28,218 nucleotides of DNA, taken from assembly GCA_905208975.1 (NCBI GenBank), contig CAJLRE010000020.1, positions 1 to 28,218 on the forward strand, written 5' to 3'. Under the pieces are notes generated by a model. The model ran no database searches. It was given only the letters and a program-made list of their open reading frames with translations, and was not told where the DNA came from. Position numbers and translations under genes: made by a program. Every line of letters begins with the position of its first letter. The stretch's first letter is position 1. Positions 23,660 through 28,218 of the stretch are shown in pieces. The stretch is from an uncultured Collinsella sp. (GTDB lineage Bacteria > Actinomycetota > Coriobacteriia > Coriobacteriales > Coriobacteriaceae).

Positions 23660-23713
23660 ACGTTCCTTTCCCCCGGGGATGTTTCTCCCGGAACGGTTAT
23701 GACTTGTATCCTA

Positions 23714-23744
23714 CGCCCCGTCGGGGCGGGTAATTACAGCTGTA
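23714..23744 (-). promoter_or_regulatory. Small inverted repeats in the glgB-glgP gap
   Basis: CGCCCCG-T-CGGGGCG (23714-23728) and the 12-bp palindrome TTACAGCTGTAA (23733-23744) lie between the two genes. No T-run follows, so full termination is unlikely. Function unknown. Confidence 0.35.
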
Positions 23745-23753
23745 ACGGCTTTG

Positions 23754-26012
23754 TTACGCTTCCTTGGCAGACGGCTTAACAGAAGCAGACTTGGCCTTGG
23801 TAGCGGCCTTTTTGGCAGCCGGCTTCTTGGCCGCGGTCTTGGAAGCGGTCTTAGCGGCGGACTTGGCAGCCTTCGCTTTAGCCGGAGCCTTCTTGGCGGC
23901 CGCGGGCTTAGGCTTTACCGAGGACGTGCGCTTTTTGGGCGCAGCCTTGGGCTCCTCGACCACGGGCGGCTTATAGCTGCTGGGGCCACGGCGCTTAAGC
24001 ACCACGCCTGCCAGGCCGGGAACCTTAATCTCAATAGAGTCCATCTGCCCGTTCCAGGGATAGGGCTCGCTCGAGCAGGTGTAGGGCTCCTCACCGGCGT
24101 ATCCGCTGCCGCCAAACTCGGGACGGTCGGAGTCGAAGATGACCTCCCAGTCACCCTCGCGTGGCACGCCCACGCGGAAGCTCTCGTAGCTTGCCGGATC
24201 AAAGTTGATCAAGATCACCAGGTCGTCATCGACGTCCTCGCCCTGACGCACAAAGCTCACGATGGACTGCTTGGAGTTGTCCGCATCGATCCAGGTAAAG
24301 CCGTCGTCGGTGTAGCCGCGCTCGTACAAGGCGGGCTCGGCGGTGTACAGGTGATTGAGCGCCTTAATGAACGCCTGATGATGACGGTGGGTCTCGTACT
24401 CCTCGGTCAGGAACCACTGGATGGACTCGTAGTAGCGCCACTCGATAAACTGGCCGATCTCGTTGCCCATAAAGTTGAGCTTGGCACCGGGATGCGTCAT
24501 CTGGTAGAAGGCCAGCGTGCGCAGGCCGGCAAACTGGCGCCACCAGTCGCCCGGCATGCGGCCGATGAGCGAGCACTTGCCGTGCACGACCTCGTCGTGG
24601 CTCAGCGGGCAGATGAAGTTCTCGGTAAAGGCGTACATGATGGAGAACGTGAGCAGGCCGTGGTTGCCGGGGCGCCACGGAAAATCGGTCTGCATGTAGT
24701 GCAGGGTGTCGTTCATCCAGCCCATGTCCCACTTGTAGTGGAACCCCAGGCCGCCGTCCTGCGGCGGGTAGGTCACGAGCGGCCACGCGGTGGACTCCTC
24801 GGCCATCATCATCACGTCGGGGTAGTGCGCCTCCACGGCGCAGTTGACCTGGCGGATAAACGCGCTGGCGTCCAGGTCCTCCTCGGTACCGTACTTGTTG
24901 AACTTCTTTTGCCCCGGATCGTCGATGCCAAAGTTGAGGTACAGCATGCTGGACACGCCGTCCATGCGAATGCCGTCAACGTGGAAGTTCTCGAGCCAGT
25001 ACAGCACGTTGGAGACCAGGAAGGAGCGGACCTCGCCGCGGGCGAAGTCGAACTTGTGCGTGCCCCAGTTGGGGTGAATCTCATGCTCAAACAGCATGTG
25101 ACCGTTAAAGGTGGCAAGGCCGTGGGAGTCGGCGCAAAAACCGCCGGGCACCCAGTCCATGATCACGCCGATGCCTGCCTCGTGGCACGCATCGATAAAG
25201 TGCATGAGCTGCTGTGGGTTGCCGTAGCGCGACGTGGCGGCATAGTAGCCGGTCGTCTGGTAGCCCCAGGAGCCATCGAATGGATGCTCCATAAGCGGCA
25301 TGACCTCGATATGTGTGTAGCCCATGTCGCGCACGTAGTCCACGAGCTCCACCGACAGGTCGTCGTAGGTGTAAAACTCGCCGCGCTGCGCGGGGAAGGG
25401 ATCCATGGGGCCGGGGTAGTTACCGAACTCGTCCGGCTCGCCCTGCGGCGCGTCGCCGTGGCGCTTCCATGAGCCAATATGCACCTCGTAGATGTTGAGT
25501 GGCTGTGACATGTGGTTATGGCCGGCGCGGCGCTTGAGCCACGCGGCGTCGTTCCACTTGTAGCCATCCAGGGTCCACAGCACGCTGGCGGTACCCGGAG
25601 GGCACTCGGCCTTAAAGGCATACGGATCGGCCTTATAGAGCTTTTCTCCCTCGTTTGTCTCGATGAGATATTTATAGAGTTGGCCCTGCTCGGCGCCAGG
25701 AATAAAGCCTTCCCAGATAGCGCTCGTATGCACGGGCACCAGCGGGTTGGCTTCCTCATCCCAGTCGTTAAATTCGCCAATGACATGGACGCTCTTTACG
25801 TCGGGCGCCCAAACGCAAAAACGCCAGCCGCGCGTACGGTTCTGCGTGTCGGGGTGCGCGCCCATCTTTTCCCAGCTGCGTTCCCACGTGCCGATGCCAA
25901 ATAGATAGACATCGTCCTTGGTGAGCTCCGGTGCGTGCGGGGCGGCTTTACGGGTTGCGGGCTTTTTAGCCGTTGGCTTTAGCTTTGTATCGCTCACGTT
26001 TGATCCCATCAT
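23754..26012 (-). CDS. glgB: 1,4-alpha-glucan branching enzyme with basic N- and C-terminal tails
   Basis: GH13 enzyme that introduces alpha-1,6 branches into glycogen. From the ATG at 26012 it is ~752 residues. An N-terminal CBM48-like domain (GWRFCVWAPDVKSVHVIGEF) leads into the barrel with HPFDGSWGYQTTGYYAATSR. The catalytic residues are Asp in VDGIRMDGVSSMLY, Glu in MMAEESTAW and Asp in LSHDEVVHGK. Outside the normal enzyme are a short basic N-terminal stretch (KLKPTAKKPATRKAAP) and a C-terminal tail of about 69 residues with about 20 lysines (KKAPAKAKAAKSAAK). The start is uncertain: ATGs at 26012 and 26009 lack a clear ribosome-binding site, while a GTG at 25997 has GGGA 6 nt upstream. 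First gene of the operon. Confidence 0.94.
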   Translation of the reverse strand: MMGSNVSDTKLKPTAKKPATRKAAPHAPELTKDDVYLFGIGTWERSWEKMGAHPDTQNRTRGWRFCVWAPDVKSVHVIGEFNDWDEEANPLVPVHTSAIWEGFIPGAEQGQLYKYLIETNEGEKLYKADPYAFKAECPPGTASVLWTLDGYKWNDAAWLKRRAGHNHMSQPLNIYEVHIGSWKRHGDAPQGEPDEFGNYPGPMDPFPAQRGEFYTYDDLSVELVDYVRDMGYTHIEVMPLMEHPFDGSWGYQTTGYYAATSRYGNPQQLMHFIDACHEAGIGVIMDWVPGGFCADSHGLATFNGHMLFEHEIHPNWGTHKFDFARGEVRSFLVSNVLYWLENFHVDGIRMDGVSSMLYLNFGIDDPGQKKFNKYGTEEDLDASAFIRQVNCAVEAHYPDVMMMAEESTAWPLVTYPPQDGGLGFHYKWDMGWMNDTLHYMQTDFPWRPGNHGLLTFSIMYAFTENFICPLSHDEVVHGKCSLIGRMPGDWWRQFAGLRTLAFYQMTHPGAKLNFMGNEIGQFIEWRYYESIQWFLTEEYETHRHHQAFIKALNHLYTAEPALYERGYTDDGFTWIDADNSKQSIVSFVRQGEDVDDDLVILINFDPASYESFRVGVPREGDWEVIFDSDRPEFGGSGYAGEEPYTCSSEPYPWNGQMDSIEIKVPGLAGVVLKRRGPSSYKPPVVEEPKAAPKKRTSSVKPKPAAAKKAPAKAKAAKSAAKTASKTAAKKPAAKKAATKAKSASVKPSAKEA

Positions 26013-26097
26013 GACGCGGCAGCGTGTTGCCTTGGTGACTAGATGCGAAAGGTCCAAGGCTGCACGAATCGAAGGGACGGCGATAGTTCTATGATTC

Positions 26098-26123
26098 GTT
26101 CCACCTCGCGTGCTCGGTGGAAC
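26098..26123 (-). promoter_or_regulatory. Leader hairpin upstream of glgB
   Basis: 8-bp inverted repeat GTTCCACC / GGTGGAAC (26098-26105 with 26116-26123), 10-nt spacer, about 90 nt before the glgB start. Possible mRNA leader structure or protein site. Confidence 0.35.
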
Positions 26124-26233
26124 TTTCGGCAGAAACTACGATAACACCTGTACGTTACTTTTATGAAGGAAAGTGGTTTTAGGGCGGCGTTTAATCGGTA
26201 AGCGCCATGTTTAGACCACTGGCAGAATTGCCG

Positions 26234-26259
26234 TGGTAAAACTCTTGACAGTTTTACCA
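26234..26259. promoter_or_regulatory. Operator-like dyad overlapping a -35 box
   Basis: Perfect inverted repeat TGGTAAAAC-N8-GTTTTACCA. Its centre contains TTGACA (26245-26250) on the plus strand, the consensus -35 for the HAD/thiN transcript, so a bound protein would block RNA polymerase there. The matching -10 is poor (CAAGAT or AAGATT with a 19-20 bp spacer). It lies in the divergent region between glgB and the HAD gene. Confidence 0.65.
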
Positions 26260-26290
26260 ATTAGGGTTTCAAGATTGTTAGTCTGACGTT

Positions 26291-26321
26291 TGGTAAAACG
26301 TTTTTAGCAGGATGTTTACCA
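26291..26321. promoter_or_regulatory. Second operator-like site upstream of the HAD gene
   Basis: TGGTAAAACG (26291-26300) is followed directly by TTTTTAGCA, an imperfect LacI-type palindrome centred on CG, and then by GTTTACCA (26314-26321). It ends 22 nt before the HAD start codon, next to its ribosome-binding site. Confidence 0.6.
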
Positions 26322-26343
26322 TTTGACATCGAAAGGTTTGTTT

Positions 26344-27033
26344 ATGTCCCAGACCGCCGCCCCCAACGTTGCTTTTATTTTCGATTGCGACGGCACACTG
26401 GTTAATAGCACCCCCGTTTGGGCCTATGCCCAGCCCGAGTTATTGCACCGCCACGGAGTTGACGTGACGGTCGACGATTTTGCCCAGTTTGAGCATTTGT
26501 CGCTCGAGGATGAGTGTCAGGCATACCACGACACGTGGGGCATTGGCGAGAATGGCGAGGAGCTGTATCGCGAGCTGAGCGACATCCTGATCGATGGCTA
26601 CTCCAAGGTGCCGCCGCGCGAGGGGCTCCTGGCATTTTTGGAGCAGGCGAAGGCGGCGGGCATTGCCATGTGCGTGGCTACGTCCACGCCGGCCGAGCTG
26701 GTGCAGTCCGCGCTTGCGGGCGCCGGGCTCGATGCCTACATGGAGTTTGTGACCACCACGGGCGAGGCGGGACGTTCCAAACAGTTCCCCGACGTATACG
26801 AGCTGGCGCTTCGCCGTCTGGAGGGGCGCCATGGGCACAAGTTTGAGCGCTCATGGGTGTTTGAGGACGCCGTCTTTGGCCTAAAGAGCTCTGGCTCCGC
26901 CGGCTTTAAGCGCGTGGGTATCTATGACCCGCATGGCCGTATGGAGCGCGACGATGTGCGCGCCAACTGCGATATCTTTATCGACAGCTACGAGGAGCTG
27001 GATCTGGCCCGCGTGCTTTCGTTTGAGGGATAG
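26344..27033 (+). CDS. HAD-superfamily hydrolase (phosphatase or phosphoglucomutase-like)
   Basis: A 229-residue subfamily IA HAD protein. Motif I is FDCDGTLVN (Asp14 nucleophile, Asp16), followed by a helical cap, motif II CVATSTPAE, a Lys in SKQFPDVYE (motif III) and motif IV EDAVFGLKSS. The fold covers phosphoglycolate phosphatase, beta-phosphoglucomutase and sugar phosphatases; the sequence alone does not decide among these. I start at MSQTAAP because GAAAGG lies 7 nt upstream; the longer reading from 26323 runs through that site. It diverges from glgB under shared operator-like sites, suggesting a sugar-phosphate role, and is followed 9 nt later by the thiamine pyrophosphokinase gene. 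Confidence 0.87.
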   Translation: MSQTAAPNVAFIFDCDGTLVNSTPVWAYAQPELLHRHGVDVTVDDFAQFEHLSLEDECQAYHDTWGIGENGEELYRELSDILIDGYSKVPPREGLLAFLEQAKAAGIAMCVATSTPAELVQSALAGAGLDAYMEFVTTTGEAGRSKQFPDVYELALRRLEGRHGHKFERSWVFEDAVFGLKSSGSAGFKRVGIYDPHGRMERDDVRANCDIFIDSYEELDLARVLSFEG

Positions 27034-27042
27034 GCGAGGACC

Positions 27043-27684
27043 GTGGCTTGCAAGGTATTAGTGGTCTGCGGCTCGCCCGTGGTGGCGAGCGCGGATCTGC
27101 TGCGCCAGCTGGCGGGGGAGTGCGACCACGTTGTCGCCGTGGACCGCGGCCTGGATGCCCTTCTGGGTGCGGGACTAAGCTGCGACGTGTATGTGGGGGA
27201 TGCCGACACGGTAAGTGACGCGGGTCGTGCGTTGGTCGATGCCGCCACCGACTTTGAAGTTGAGCGTCACGACCCCTACAAAGACTATACCGACCTGGCG
27301 CTGGCGCTCGATTCCGTCCGACGCCGCTGGCCAGGTGCCGAAGTGGTTGCGACCTGCGCCACGGGCGGCCGCCCTGATATGGCGCTTTCCGTACTGGGCC
27401 TGCTCGCGGGCTACAATGACGCCCCCGTCTGGATTGCCGAGGATAAGGTGGTCGCCCGCATTCTTCACGCAGGTGAGTCGTGGACCATCGAGGGCGTCGA
27501 AGGCAAGACGTTCTCCATCATCGCTATTGCCCCCAACACCGAGGTAAGTGAACACGGCCTAGAATGGGAACTAGATCGCGCTCCGCTAGGCTTGTTAGCC
27601 GACACGGGCATCAGCAACGTCGTCAGGTCAACAGCCACAATCCAAGTCCACACTGGCACCGCCATCGCTTACCTATATCAATAA
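27043..27684 (+). CDS. thiN: Thiamine pyrophosphokinase (thiamine diphosphokinase)
   Basis: Transfers pyrophosphate from ATP to thiamine, giving thiamine diphosphate. The 213-residue protein shows the family plan: a catalytic N-terminal domain with DRGLDALLGAGLSCDVYVGDADTV written here in two parts, DRGLDALLGAG and CDVYVGDADTV, then HDPYKDYTDLALAL (the acidic Mg/ATP region), TGGRPDM, and a C-terminal beta-sandwich thiamine-binding domain. The start is GTG, with GAGGA very close (2 nt), and no nearby ATG alternative. It is probably cotranscribed with the HAD gene. There is no TPP riboswitch in front of it, as expected for salvage with thiamine as substrate. The link to the HAD gene is only positional. 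Confidence 0.92.
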   Translation: MACKVLVVCGSPVVASADLLRQLAGECDHVVAVDRGLDALLGAGLSCDVYVGDADTVSDAGRALVDAATDFEVERHDPYKDYTDLALALDSVRRRWPGAEVVATCATGGRPDMALSVLGLLAGYNDAPVWIAEDKVVARILHAGESWTIEGVEGKTFSIIAIAPNTEVSEHGLEWELDRAPLGLLADTGISNVVRSTATIQVHTGTAIAYLYQ

Positions 27685-27721
27685 GCTCAATCGGCATTTA
27701 AAGTCTCACCCAAAAAAGTCC

Positions 27722-27750
27722 TTGCACGTCGAGTCAACTTCCCCTATAGT
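27722..27750 (+). promoter_or_regulatory. Promoter of tRNA-Ala
   Basis: TTGCAC (27722-27727) and TATAGT (27745-27750) with an ideal 17-bp spacer, 13 nt before the tRNA. Confidence 0.8.
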
Positions 27751-27763
27751 ATCTCCTCGTCAC

Positions 27764-27839
27764 GGGGGCGTAGCTCAGCTGGGAGAGCGCTTGACTGGCA
27801 GTCAAGAGGTCAGGGGTTCGATCCCCCTCGTCTCCACCA
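27764..27839 (+). tRNA. tRNA-Ala (anticodon GGC)
   Basis: A 76-nt cloverleaf with encoded CCA end. The acceptor stem is GGGGGCG/CGTCTCC with two G-T pairs, the D-arm AGCTCAGCTGGGAGAGC, the anticodon stem CTTGA/TCAAG with loop CTGGCAG (anticodon GGC, reading GCC), and the T-arm has GGTTCGATCC. It closely matches the E. coli Ala-GGC pattern. GCC is a heavily used Ala codon in this window. Confidence 0.97.
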
Positions 27840-27848
27840 TTGTGAATG

Positions 27849-27880
27849 CAAAGGTCTTCGGTATTCCGAAGGCCTTTTTT
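27849..27880 (+). terminator. Terminator of tRNA-Ala
   Basis: 11-bp stem AAGGTCTTCGG / CCGAAGGCCTT (27851-27861 with 27866-27876, one T-G pair), 4-nt loop, ending in a run of Ts. Confidence 0.92.
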
Positions 27881-28218
27881 CATGCGAAAACGTCATACGC
27901 CACAAACCCCACCTACGCCAACAAAAAGTTGCACAATTTATTTCCCATGTCTGTACATAGTTTGTTATCCAAACGCGATTACCAGTGTAGCTCGCTGCTC
28001 CAGTTGGGCTTCAGGAACGCTCCCAATTATTGCCAACGCCCCAATAACCTGCATCAACGTGAACAACATCCCAAAACAACTCCCTTAAGCACGTCAAATG
28101 AACGATATGCTGTTCGCCACAAGCCAAATCAGTTTCGCTATCAGCTTGTGCTAGGATACCTAACGTTACATGAGTTCAACTGTGCTCACGGCTCCAGCAA
28201 GCCACAAAGCGCAGGGTC
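27881..28218. other. Right-end intergenic region without a convincing gene
   Basis: About 340 bp, less GC-rich than the rest. Open frames on the plus strand begin inside the tRNA terminator and look non-coding. On the minus strand there is one short frame of 34 codons (27965-28069). No tRNA, repeat or strong promoter was recognised. It may be the upstream region of a gene beyond the edge. Confidence 0.5.

Noticed and set aside
27965..28069. Minus-strand 34-codon frame with a hydrophobic N-terminal half (MLFTLMQVIGALAIIG)
   Set aside because: A weak GGGAG lies upstream, but it is too short to judge and matches nothing I recognise; it could be a gene remnant.
27846..28088. Plus-strand 80-codon open frame after the tRNA
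   Set aside because: It starts inside the tRNA terminator hairpin and its translation is low-information Pro/Thr-rich.

Overview
The window looks like chromosomal DNA from a high-GC Gram-positive gut actinobacterium of the Coriobacteriia, most like Collinsella. This is inferred from GC-rich codon use, a Firmicutes-style GlgC/GlgD pair inside a glycogen operon, and the general gene style; there is no rRNA or other decisive marker. All the large genes are intact housekeeping or carbon-storage genes. No phage, plasmid, CRISPR array, transposase or defence gene was found.

Layout. 1-1586 (-): 5' part of a membrane-anchored L,D-transpeptidase that runs off the left edge. 1736-3343 (-): single-chain iron-sulfur L-serine dehydratase with an ACT domain. 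3655-4935 (-): metK. Diverging from it, gltX (5218-6693, +), then priA (6905-9331), def (9350-9886), fmt (10250-11170) and rsmB (11167-12570), a classical translation-initiation/replication-restart cluster. 12633-12869 (-): small FmdB-type zinc ribbon protein. 12958-16254 (-): large GH13-GH77 fusion (alpha-glucan hydrolase plus 4-alpha-glucanotransferase). 16470-26012 (-): glycogen operon transcribed glgB-glgP-glgC-glgD-glgA. Diverging from glgB, a HAD phosphatase and thiamine pyrophosphokinase (26344-27684, +), then tRNA-Ala(GGC) with its own promoter and terminator. The last ~340 bp hold no convincing gene.

How the genes work together. GlgC/GlgD make ADP-glucose, GlgA elongates, GlgB branches, GlgP releases glucose-1-phosphate, and the GH13-GH77 protein can trim and rearrange the resulting maltodextrins. 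The glgB/HAD intergenic region and the GH13-GH77 upstream region share a TGGTAAAACG-type half-site, which suggests one regulator over alpha-glucan turnover.

Most notable observations. (1) GlgA carries a ~275-residue Lys/Ala/Thr-rich histone-H1-like tail and GlgB carries related basic tails at both ends, while GlgC, GlgD and GlgP have none. (2) Two intergenic elements (3368-3487 and 9895-10030) share a 54-nt core, 52/54 identical, whose only two differences form a compensatory base pair; yet each core sits between long perfect arms unrelated to the arms of the other copy. (3) Two further long perfect palindromes (5047-5132 and 6771-6872) have GGGACA...TGTCCC ends. These palindromes may be small mobile or structured-RNA elements not described by the gene annotation.
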